Assembly: GCA_041664945.1 (NCBI GenBank)
Contig: JBAYJY010000119.1
Coordinates: 1-13,039 of the forward strand
DNA length: 13,039 nucleotides
Reading direction: 5' to 3'
Origin: JBAYJY01 sp041664945
GTDB lineage: Bacteria; UBP15; UBA6099
Shown: positions 1 through 6,735 of the stretch, in pieces
Layout: each line of letters begins with the position of its first letter
Numbering within the stretch: the first letter of the stretch is position 1
The notes under the pieces: model-generated
The model's database searches: none
Seen by the model: only the letters and a program-made list of their open reading frames with translations
What the model was told of the DNA's origin: nothing
Made by a program: the position numbers and the translations under genes

Positions 1-1491
1 CTGATAGCCTATCCTTACGGGTGCGTGGAGCAGACGATGAGTTCATTTTTTCCGAATGTAATCGTTTCTAATCTTTTGAAGGAACTTGGTTCCAAAGATG
101 AAAAAACATTCAAGGAACTGCCCAAAATGGTGGACGCAGGACTGAGGCGACTATACGATTTTCAGCATAGCGACGGCGGCTGGGGCTGGTGGAAGGACGA
201 CAACACCGATCCATTTATGACGGCTTACGTTCTGCTCGGCTTTACAGAGGCGAAAAAAGCCGGAGTAGAAATTTCAGACAGTTCGTACACAAGAGGCATG
301 AGCAATTTGAAGCTTATGCTGGAAGATGAAAAAATCGACATTACCACGAAGTATTACATTCTGTACGTGCTTTCGCTCAGCGGGCATGGCGATCCGGCGC
401 TCACGAAAAAACAGTTTGAAATGAGATTGAATAATGGGAAAAAGATTACCAACTACGCTCTATCGCTTTTAACTCTCGCGCTGAGAAATCAGGGGTTCGA
501 CAAGGAAGCCGAAACGGCGCTTGGCGAATTAATTTCGCGGGCGAAGAATTCGGATCACTGGGAAGGCGGCAGGTCCGATTTTCACTGGTATGAAGACCCG
601 GTTGAATCGACATCATTCGCTTTGAAAGCGCTTGTTAAGATAAATCCGCGGCACAAGATGATCCCGAAAATTGTAAAGTGGCTTATGAAATCCAAGACTT
701 ATGGAGACCATTGGAATTCGACTCGCGATACCTCAATCGCTATATACGGACTGGTTGACTACCTTAACGCGTCAAAGGAAATTGAAGGCAATTACTCTGT
801 CAAGCTCTATGGGAATGGTAAATTGCTGAGAAACATTCATCTGGGAAAGGACGATATATTCAAAGAGCCGGTTCCGATTTCGATTGATAAACGCGAATTC
901 GCAGGCGGCGGAATGAAAATCAAGGCGGTGAAAAACGGGCCTGGCGTCCTCTACATGAATGCCGCTACGGGGTATTATTCGAATGAAGAGAATATAAAGT
1001 CAGCAAATGGCGGGTTCGGCATAAGCAAGACTTACTGGCTGCTTAAACCGCGCAAAGGAAAAGACGGCTGGATTTTCACCGGGAAAAAGCTCGGAAATAA
1101 TCCGGAAGTCAAACTTGGCGATCAGATTCTTGTCGAACTTGATGTTTCAACAGAGAATCCACGTGAGTACATCATGATCGAGGATTATCTTCCGTCGGGC
1201 TTCGAGGTCGTTCGGGACACGCGCGGATTCGACGTTAGGATTCCCGGAGTTGCTTTCTCAGAATACAAGGATTCAAACAGCAACTGGTATTCTAATATGG
1301 AGATAAGAGACGAAAAAGTTGCGTTTTTCTGTTCATACTTTTATTGGCCTAAAATGACAACATCGTACATTATGAGAGCGGAAATGACAGGAACATTCCA
1401 TGTAATGCCCGCTGAGGCCGGGCTCATGTACTATCCGAAAGTAATAGGCAATTCCGACGAGATAATCATCAAGGTGTCTAATGGGGAATAG
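1..1491 (+). CDS. Alpha-2-macroglobulin family protein, C-terminal part (5' end outside window)
   Basis: The reading frame is open from base 1, so this is the last 496 residues of a larger protein; the first GTG (25) is internal and not a start. Near the left edge the protein reads YPYGCVEQTMSSFFPN. This is the thioester motif (CxEQ) of bacterial alpha-2-macroglobulins, with C8 and Q11 of the visible part forming the thioester that traps attacking proteases. The thioester (alpha-helical barrel) domain follows to about residue 250. A beta-rich C-terminal part contains MIEDYLPSGFEVV at about residues 391-403, typical of the last macroglobulin domain. Family members usually exceed 1,500 residues and act in the periplasm, often anchored to the inner membrane, as protease inhibitors. 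The gene overlaps the downstream penicillin-binding protein gene by 11 bp, an arrangement like E. coli yfhM-pbpC. The family is certain; the N-terminal anchor is not visible. Confidence 0.95.
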   Translation: MIAYPYGCVEQTMSSFFPNVIVSNLLKELGSKDEKTFKELPKMVDAGLRRLYDFQHSDGGWGWWKDDNTDPFMTAYVLLGFTEAKKAGVEISDSSYTRGMSNLKLMLEDEKIDITTKYYILYVLSLSGHGDPALTKKQFEMRLNNGKKITNYALSLLTLALRNQGFDKEAETALGELISRAKNSDHWEGGRSDFHWYEDPVESTSFALKALVKINPRHKMIPKIVKWLMKSKTYGDHWNSTRDTSIAIYGLVDYLNASKEIEGNYSVKLYGNGKLLRNIHLGKDDIFKEPVPISIDKREFAGGGMKIKAVKNGPGVLYMNAATGYYSNEENIKSANGGFGISKTYWLLKPRKGKDGWIFTGKKLGNNPEVKLGDQILVELDVSTENPREYIMIEDYLPSGFEVVRDTRGFDVRIPGVAFSEYKDSNSNWYSNMEIRDEKVAFFCSYFYWPKMTTSYIMRAEMTGTFHVMPAEAGLMYYPKVIGNSDEIIIKVSNGE

Positions 1492-2464
1492 GAAGTCCGG
1501 CATACGGTTCTTAGTCGTATTATTCATAGCGATATTCATGGCGGGATGCGCGCGCCAAGCGCGAGAGACGCTCCCTTCTGGTTTTAATGAGAAAAAATTC
1601 ATAGAGAAATGCAATGCGAGTTTCTCTGATTCAACCGGTTCGGCGCTTGTGATGGAGTCCGGGACCGGCAGGGTAATATTGCTGATAGGCGAGAATTCGG
1701 CGAAGCGCCCGTATACATTAGGATCAGTGTTTAAGCCTGTAACGCTGTCGGCGGCGCTCGCGGAAAGGGCGATCGACAGCCGGCATGAAGAATTCTGCGA
1801 CGGACGCGCGCGAATCGGCGGCTCGATGCTCGCCTGTTGGCGCGGCGACGGACACGGCCTTCTAACGCCAACCTCTGCTCTTGCAAATTCCTGCAACATT
1901 TATTTTGGCCGCGTTGGAGCGAAGGTCGGAGCGCCTGGGATTATAAAATTTGCGCGGCAGTTCGGTTTTGGCGAGTTATCAGGATTAGGTCTTGATGATG
2001 AATCAGAGGGAACCCTGCCGGGGAGTGTCGCGACGGAGCAGACGCCGTCGCTCGCCATTGGCGAACTCGACACCCTTACCGCCACGCCATTGCAGGTTCT
2101 CGTGTACATGGGCGCAATAGCGACGCGTGGAACTGTCTTCAATCTTCACAGCCGCAAATCTTCGCCTGATGTCAGGCGGCGCCTCCCGTTCAAAGACGCG
2201 CTCGATGTTGTTGTTCTCGGAATGCATCAGTCGGTTCTGTATGGGACGAGCGCGGAGGTTTCAAAGGTCACGCCGGACGCAGCCGGAAAAACAGGCACGG
2301 CAAAGCAACCCGGTGAGTGGCGCACTCATAGTTGGTTCGGCGGTTTTTATCCGGTTGAAAATCCTGAGATTGTTCTGGTTATCTTTACGCGACGCGGTCA
2401 AGGAAGAAATGAAGCGGCGCGCGCTGCCGCCGGAATTTTGAACGAATATATTAAATTAAGATGA
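1481..2464 (+). CDS. Lipoprotein penicillin-binding transpeptidase lacking a glycosyltransferase domain
   Basis: This 327-residue protein is a serine DD-transpeptidase or carboxypeptidase-type enzyme that would cross-link or trim peptidoglycan in the periplasm. The three penicillin-binding motifs are in order and correctly spaced: S82-V-F-K85 (acylated serine), S137-C-N139 and K270-T-G272. The N-terminus has a positively charged start, a hydrophobic stretch and a lipobox-like FMAGC with C23 as the probable lipidated cysteine. There is no room for a transglycosylase domain; bifunctional PBPs such as PbpC are more than twice this length. The ATG at 1481 is supported by AAGGTG five bases upstream and by the 11-bp overlap with the macroglobulin gene. 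It probably works with that gene in the way PbpC is thought to work with YfhM, repairing wall damage where proteases break in. Membrane anchoring by a lipid rather than a transmembrane helix is unusual for this class. Substrate and exact activity are inferred. Confidence 0.92.
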   Translation: MGNRKSGIRFLVVLFIAIFMAGCARQARETLPSGFNEKKFIEKCNASFSDSTGSALVMESGTGRVILLIGENSAKRPYTLGSVFKPVTLSAALAERAIDSRHEEFCDGRARIGGSMLACWRGDGHGLLTPTSALANSCNIYFGRVGAKVGAPGIIKFARQFGFGELSGLGLDDESEGTLPGSVATEQTPSLAIGELDTLTATPLQVLVYMGAIATRGTVFNLHSRKSSPDVRRRLPFKDALDVVVLGMHQSVLYGTSAEVSKVTPDAAGKTGTAKQPGEWRTHSWFGGFYPVENPEIVLVIFTRRGQGRNEAARAAAGILNEYIKLR

Positions 2465-3606
2465 ATTGCAGATACAAAGTAACGAGAATTCTTTGTTTGA
2501 TTTATGCGCTCGTATTATATGGAGGGTCGGTTTGCGCATCGCCGAGCGAAGTCAGCGTTCTTGTCATGAGCAGACATCATCCTTCAAAGATCGAGGTTTC
2601 ATGTAAAGACGGGACAGTTTTCACAGGAAGCGCGCAAGTCTCCGGAGCGAAAAGGGCGATTGTTCTTTATTCTGCGGGCCGTATTTCAGCAAATGTCAGA
2701 GGCCGAAGCGTGAAATCTGATAAATTCATTTTTAAGTGCGCGGGCGACATCGAAATCGGTCTGTCGAGTCAAGGCATCTCTCGTTTATACTCAGGCGGAA
2801 TCTCTGTCGGAGCTGGGAAAGGCGAGTTGGAAATCATTAACAGTTTGCCTCTGGAACAGTATGTAGTTTCAGTCACGGCGGGCGAAATGATATCGAAACA
2901 GGAAGAGGCGCTGAAGGCGCAGGCTGTTTTAGCGCGTTCGTATGCATTGAAAAACATGGGCCGCCACGGCAGTTATGATTTCTGCGATCTTACGCACTGT
3001 CAATTATATCGCGGCTCCGGATCGTTGACGCGAGCGGCCTCAAGCGCGGGCGCCGCTACAGCGGGAATGATACTGACGAGAGGCGGCGCGCCTGTTGATG
3101 TTTATTACCATTCATCCTGCGGAGGAAAAACGACAAGCCCACGGCGTGTCTGGGGCGAAGATGGAGCTACATTCCCGAAAGGCATTGACGACGGAAACAA
3201 CTGCTCACGTTCGCCTCAATTCAGATGGGAAGTCGTGTTCACGCCTGAAGAGTTGGAGAGTATATTCGGGGCCGGAGCGCCTGTCGATGGAGTCAGGGTT
3301 ATTGAGCGCGATCCTTCCGGGCGCGTGGCGAAGCTTGTGGTGAAAGCCGGCAGATCGAATCGCGTTTTCTCAGGAATTGAAGCCTACCGAAAAACCGGGC
3401 AATCGCTCGGTTGGGGCAGATTGAAAAGCGCATATTTTGACGTAACAAAACAGGGAAACGTTTTTATTTTCAGAGGCCGCGGGCTCGGACACGGCGTGGG
3501 TATGTGCCAGTGGGGAGCGGACGGAATGGCGCGTAACGGAGCGACATACGTTGAAATTCTGAAACATTATTTTCCGGGAACGGAAATACGGAAGGTAGCG
3601 AATTGA
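2461..3606 (+). CDS. SpoIID/LytB-domain protein, probable secreted lytic transglycosylase
   Basis: This 381-residue protein has a signal peptide (residues 1 to about 26, cleavage near VCA-S) and a full SpoIID/LytB domain. Visible family motifs are LPLEQYVVSVTAGEM, with E142 matching the catalytic glutamate of SpoIID; LKAQAVLARSYAL at 151-163; a Cys/His cluster C175, H179, C180; HSSCGGKT at 217-224; and GLGHGVGMCQWGA at 341-353. In Bacillus and Clostridioides the family cleaves glycan strands stripped of stem peptides during engulfment. In other bacteria it serves general wall remodelling, or enhances amidases (LytB). Nothing here suggests sporulation. The start ATG overlaps the stop of the transpeptidase gene as ATGA and has only a weak ribosome binding site, so translation is probably coupled. 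Its place beside a transpeptidase suggests paired cutting and cross-linking of the wall. The family is secure; the activity is inferred from the conserved glutamate. Confidence 0.93.
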   Translation: MNCRYKVTRILCLIYALVLYGGSVCASPSEVSVLVMSRHHPSKIEVSCKDGTVFTGSAQVSGAKRAIVLYSAGRISANVRGRSVKSDKFIFKCAGDIEIGLSSQGISRLYSGGISVGAGKGELEIINSLPLEQYVVSVTAGEMISKQEEALKAQAVLARSYALKNMGRHGSYDFCDLTHCQLYRGSGSLTRAASSAGAATAGMILTRGGAPVDVYYHSSCGGKTTSPRRVWGEDGATFPKGIDDGNNCSRSPQFRWEVVFTPEELESIFGAGAPVDGVRVIERDPSGRVAKLVVKAGRSNRVFSGIEAYRKTGQSLGWGRLKSAYFDVTKQGNVFIFRGRGLGHGVGMCQWGADGMARNGATYVEILKHYFPGTEIRKVAN

Positions 3607-4361
3607 GGAAAGCCGCCTTTTTGCTCATTCTCCTCGCGCTGTTTACAGGATGCAGCAAAAGTCCGCGTAAAAACGTTGATGATAGCATGCCAGGCGATCG
3701 GACTGTGACGCGCGGGAGCTTCAACGTGACTGCTCCGGAAGCTGTCGGGGAAAACGATGTTGATAGCGTTATGAATGCGCTCGAAACGGCTAAAAACAAG
3801 GTTGCGGCACGACTTAAAATGCCGATTCCTCCTTTGGAACTGCAAGCTGAAATATACAGAACGACGCAGGATTACGTCGCCGCCACTGGCGCGGAATACT
3901 ATATGGGAGCGTTTTATTCAGACGGGATTCTTCGCATTCAACCGGTTAGAGCGCTGCGCGACCGTGGCATTCTTCAACAGACGATAACTCATGAATACGT
4001 TCACTTCTATTTAAGCGTGCTGACGAACGGCAACTGTCCCGCGTGGCTCGATGAGGGAATAGCGACGCTGATAGGCGGCGAAAACGGAAAATGCGAGTCC
4101 GGGCGCGCGGCGCTTGAAAATTTCGATTCGTTTGAAAATCTTTCCGCGGCTTTCGACATGGACGGCGAGCGTGAAACTGTGGAAGCTGCATATCGCGCCG
4201 CTTGTTTCTCCGCGGCTTTCATAGAAAAACATTATGGAAACGCCGGCCTCTCCGGCATAATTTCAGGAATACGACGCGGCAAAGATATTGATTCGGCATT
4301 CCAAGGCGCTATCAAGACTACTCCTGACAATTTATTTGCGAATATTATGAAAACTCCTTAG
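3603..4361 (+). CDS. Lipoprotein gluzincin-like metallopeptidase (MA clan)
   Basis: This 252-residue protein starts at a TTG that overlaps the preceding stop codon as TTGA. The start is favoured because the lipoprotein signal (hydrophobic run and LFTGC, lipidated C17) follows at once. A zinc-peptidase signature H130-E131-Y-V-H134 is followed 17 residues later by WLDEGIA (E151), the spacing of gluzincins, where HExxH and a downstream glutamate hold the zinc. The region ahead of it (YMGAFYSDGILRI) resembles the beta-sheet edge seen in small M1-like or peptidase_MA-type domains. It would be tethered to a membrane facing the periplasm. Substrates cannot be predicted. Its operon places it with a protease inhibitor and two wall enzymes, so it may process envelope proteins or peptidoglycan-linked peptides. 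It appears full length for this compact family. Confidence 0.85.
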   Translation: MRKAAFLLILLALFTGCSKSPRKNVDDSMPGDRTVTRGSFNVTAPEAVGENDVDSVMNALETAKNKVAARLKMPIPPLELQAEIYRTTQDYVAATGAEYYMGAFYSDGILRIQPVRALRDRGILQQTITHEYVHFYLSVLTNGNCPAWLDEGIATLIGGENGKCESGRAALENFDSFENLSAAFDMDGERETVEAAYRAACFSAAFIEKHYGNAGLSGIISGIRRGKDIDSAFQGAIKTTPDNLFANIMKTP

Positions 4362-4377
4362 ATTATCCAATATCGAA

Positions 4378-4398
4378 ATTCCTGCTTTGCGGGGGAAT
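4378..4398. repeat. Imperfect inverted repeat between metallopeptidase and methyltransferase genes
   Basis: ATTCCTGC and GCGGGGGAAT face each other around TTT. The pairing includes a U-G pair and two unpaired G residues. No T-tract follows, so it is not a convincing terminator. It lies in the 53-bp gap just upstream of the methyltransferase start and could affect the translation or stability of that message. This is a weak call. Confidence 0.25.
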
Positions 4399-4414
4399 GA
4401 GAAGCATTTGAATA

Positions 4415-5485
4415 ATGGGATTAGTTTTAATGAAAAGAAATGAATCTGAAATCAAGCTGGCATGGAAGAGGCGACCGGCTCCGGCGCCGAAAGGCGGCAA
4501 GCTAACCGTGTTAGAGCGGCATGGCAAAACAGCGCCTGGCGGAAAGCGGAATTTGCTGGTCCAAGGCGATAACTACGATGCGATGCATGCGCTGAAGACT
4601 AAATTAGATGGAAGTATCGATTTGATATACATTGACCCGCCGTATGCGACCGGCCGCCGGTTCTCGAAACGCATTAGCCCGCGAAACGAAAATGAACCGC
4701 CAGTCGACGGAGCCGCATACGATGATGTGTGGGCCGGCGGGCTCGAAGACTATTTGCAGATGATTTATGACCGGCTCACTCCGATGCGCGATTTGCTGGC
4801 GCCGAAAGGTTCGATATACGTTCACGTTGACTGGCATGCGGCGCACTATGTAAAAATACTTCTCGACGAAGTTTTCGGCCGCGATTGTTTTCAGAATGAG
4901 ATTGTCTGGTGCTATCGCGAGGCGGTGAATTCGAAGAAGAGGTGGAACCGAAAGCACGACCTGATTTTCTTTTACAGCAAGGGCGCTGAATTTACATTCA
5001 ATTACAAAGAAGCGCTCGAACCGCACTCGGAAGTCACGCTGAAAAAGTACCGGAGATCGGACGAGAAGGGGCCATACCGGCTGATGGGGCGCGGTTTGAC
5101 CGGAAGCCCGATCAGATCCGCGAGAGATGTTGCGCCTGAATGGGAGGAGAAACGCCCGGAATTGACATACCGCCACTACCTTCCCGCAGGCCGTTTGCCT
5201 GTTGACTATTGGATGATAGATATATTGAATCAGGCGGCGAATGAACGAACCGGTTATGCGACGCAGAAGCCGGAGACGTTGATCGAGAGGATAACGCGGG
5301 TTTCATCCTCGCCGGGCGATACTGTCGCGGACTTTTTCTGCGGCGCCGGAACGCTTCCGGCGGTCGCGTCGCGGCTCGGCAGATGCTGGATCGCATGCGA
5401 CAGCTCGCCTTCGGCGATCGACACGACAAAGCGGCGTCTGCTTGCCATGAATGAAAAACCTTGTTTTGATTTTATGAAAATTTAG
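4415..5485 (+). CDS. Solitary site-specific DNA methyltransferase, beta class (N6-adenine or N4-cytosine)
   Basis: This protein of 356 residues carries the catalytic motif IV D74-P-P-Y77 in the N-terminal half and the SAM-binding motif I DFFCGAGT at 306-313 near the C-terminus, the motif order of beta-class amino-methyltransferases. QGDNYDAMHAL at 50-60 and ATQKPETLIERI (about residues 280-291) are further hallmarks of this group. The central part (about 150-270) would hold target recognition. DPPY favours adenine N6 methylation, but N4-cytosine is not excluded. No restriction endonuclease or specificity subunit is adjacent, so it is either an orphan regulator-type enzyme or the survivor of a lost restriction system. 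A second in-frame ATG at 4430 (MKRNESE) is an equally plausible start; neither has a strong ribosome binding site. The gene ends 2 bp from the convergent gene on the other strand. Confidence 0.92.
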   Translation: MGLVLMKRNESEIKLAWKRRPAPAPKGGKLTVLERHGKTAPGGKRNLLVQGDNYDAMHALKTKLDGSIDLIYIDPPYATGRRFSKRISPRNENEPPVDGAAYDDVWAGGLEDYLQMIYDRLTPMRDLLAPKGSIYVHVDWHAAHYVKILLDEVFGRDCFQNEIVWCYREAVNSKKRWNRKHDLIFFYSKGAEFTFNYKEALEPHSEVTLKKYRRSDEKGPYRLMGRGLTGSPIRSARDVAPEWEEKRPELTYRHYLPAGRLPVDYWMIDILNQAANERTGYATQKPETLIERITRVSSSPGDTVADFFCGAGTLPAVASRLGRCWIACDSSPSAIDTTKRRLLAMNEKPCFDFMKI

Positions 5486-5487
5486 AA

Positions 5488-6465
5488 TTACTTTTTCATC
5501 TTCTTAAGGTCGTCGATATAAGGGTTGAAATAATAATCGGCGGAGAAATCCGGCATAGGCCCCGCGTGATATAGCACGGCGCGCGCCGGATCCAAGAACC
5601 AGTCGCCCTGGATTATGTCATCTCCCACAGCCTGATTGTATCCCCACGGAACGTTTGCCGCGTCAGTTACGAAGGTGTCGCCGTCGAATACGGACTGCAA
5701 CGTGATGCCGCGATAATTGAACGATACGTCATAGCATTTACCGTCGCCGGCGCAGTCTCGATATTGCCATAAAGTTTCGTGGATCGGAAGCAATTCGTAT
5801 CCTATGTTTTTTGCCGGTATTCCGTTCGGCTCTTCGGCTTTTTCCTTATAAATATATTGAACGACCTTCATCGCCATAGGGTTGGCGTTGATGCTGTCGG
5901 ACTTGCCGCCGTAAATGCCGTGTCCGTATTGTTCGATATAGACGGCGGGTTTTCCTTTTAACAATGAAATTGGGCCGCTGACTTTAAGTTTGCCGCCCTT
6001 GATTTTCTTATCATTCGTATAAAGAAAAATATTGTCATGAGCCAATGTTTCGAGTATTTCCAGTTTGCCGTATCGGGTTCCGTCTTTTCTAACTGTAAGC
6101 TGAACGCTTTCCAGATCGTTTTCATGGCAGCTTGACTGACATGCCGGATCGCTTATGTAGTCTCTCGGATGGAAAAATGAATAGAAAATAAACCAGTGTG
6201 ATTTTGTTTCCTTAACGTCGTAATAAACATATGCCGGTTTTGGGAATTTATCGAAGTTCTCCCAGTTGTTATTGCCGATGTAGTCGCCGTCGAAATCGTA
6301 TCTCGTAATAAAGTCAGCGTTCGAGGCTGCCGCCTGAAAAACAACAGGCGCCCAGAACTCCTGAATTTTCAATTCTGTATCCGACGCAGTTGACGGGCGC
6401 ATTAAACAAATTGATATGATAAGTGTTAGCAGGACAGCAGTAGCAAAGAAGCGTTCATTATACAT
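5488..6465 (-). CDS. Secreted protein with HENDLE motif, function not established
   Basis: This is a 325-residue protein with a clear Sec signal peptide (hydrophobic segment at about 8-22, likely cleavage near STA-SD, residue 27). The mature part is rich in aromatic residues and predicted beta strands. It contains ADFITRYDFDGDYIGNNNW (50-68), AYVYYDVKETKSHWFIFYSFFHPRD (78-102; aromatic-rich), C109 and C113, and HENDLES at 114-120. Later come QYGHGIYGG (179-187) and a second cysteine pair in DCAGDGKC. The HExDxE-like motif recalls the HEGDWE or HRHDWE signature of Vps62/DUF946 and NPP1-like beta-sandwich proteins; that link is my inference. It shares an 8-bp overlap with the small upstream gene and has no Shine-Dalgarno of its own, so its translation is probably coupled. 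The cysteine pairs suggest disulfides outside the cytoplasm. Confidence 0.85.
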   Translation of the reverse strand: MYNERFFATAVLLTLIISICLMRPSTASDTELKIQEFWAPVVFQAAASNADFITRYDFDGDYIGNNNWENFDKFPKPAYVYYDVKETKSHWFIFYSFFHPRDYISDPACQSSCHENDLESVQLTVRKDGTRYGKLEILETLAHDNIFLYTNDKKIKGGKLKVSGPISLLKGKPAVYIEQYGHGIYGGKSDSINANPMAMKVVQYIYKEKAEEPNGIPAKNIGYELLPIHETLWQYRDCAGDGKCYDVSFNYRGITLQSVFDGDTFVTDAANVPWGYNQAVGDDIIQGDWFLDPARAVLYHAGPMPDFSADYYFNPYIDDLKKMKK

Positions 6466-6670
6466 AACAACAGTCGGTTTTATCGCCTCCGAAAGAGCAG
6501 TATCCTTTGTTAGTTCCCCAGTCCATGGCTCGGTATTTGCATTTGATGTCAGAGGCGGACAACCGGATAACAGAGTTCGGCTTGGCTGATTTATTCTGTT
6601 CGGCGATAATTAATACCTCAGAATGCAATTCGCATCTGATTTGCTTTCCTTGTCCCTGAGAGTTCTGCAT
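6458..6670 (-). CDS. Small 70-residue protein with five cysteines, unknown
   Basis: This small gene is supported by a strong Shine-Dalgarno (GAGGTGAT, seven to eight bases from the ATG) and by its 8-bp overlap with the secreted-protein gene downstream. The protein has no signal peptide or membrane segment. Its first half (IRCELHSEVLIIAE) looks like a beta hairpin. The second half carries C44, C58 and the pair C67-C68 near the end, with C13 further upstream. The pattern C-x13-C-x8-CC is compatible with a small metal-binding or disulfide-linked fold. I do not recognise the family. The coupling implies a shared role with, or co-regulation of, the secreted protein. Confidence 0.75.
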   Translation of the reverse strand: MQNSQGQGKQIRCELHSEVLIIAEQNKSAKPNSVIRLSASDIKCKYRAMDWGTNKGYCSFGGDKTDCCYV

Positions 6671-6674
6671 ATAA

Positions 6675-6682
6675 TCACCTCG
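6675..6682 (-). promoter_or_regulatory. Ribosome binding site of the small cysteine-containing gene
   Basis: Read on the minus strand this is GAGGTGAT followed by a short spacer to the ATG at 6670. It is the best ribosome binding site on this strand and is the main reason to accept the small gene as real. Confidence 0.7.
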
Positions 6683-6692
6683 ATTAAAACAT

Positions 6693-6698
6693 ATTATA
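6693..6698 (-). promoter_or_regulatory. Possible -10 box (TATAAT) for the small gene and secreted-protein gene
   Basis: A perfect TATAAT lies on the minus strand, giving a leader of roughly 15 bases before the ATG. The only -35-like element is TTTACG at 6719-6724 with an over-long 20-bp spacer, so the promoter is uncertain. If real, it lets this pair be transcribed apart from the SepCysS unit, which lies upstream on the same strand with no visible terminator between them. Confidence 0.4.
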
Positions 6699-6735
6699 AG
6701 GCATACGAGGGAAAATATCGTAAACGCTGCAAAAT

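Noticed and set aside
1333..1899. 188-codon minus-strand frame across the macroglobulin/PBP junction
   Set aside because: It is fully antisense to two well-supported genes, has no recognisable domain and no supporting context.
3603..4361. Frameshift or fusion joining the SpoIID gene and the metallopeptidase
   Set aside because: The TTGA overlap is an ordinary coupled stop/start, and the second protein begins with its own lipoprotein signal.
4604..5176. 190-codon minus-strand frame inside the methyltransferase gene
   Set aside because: Antisense to catalytic motif IV and the central region of a clear methyltransferase; composition typical of a shadow frame.
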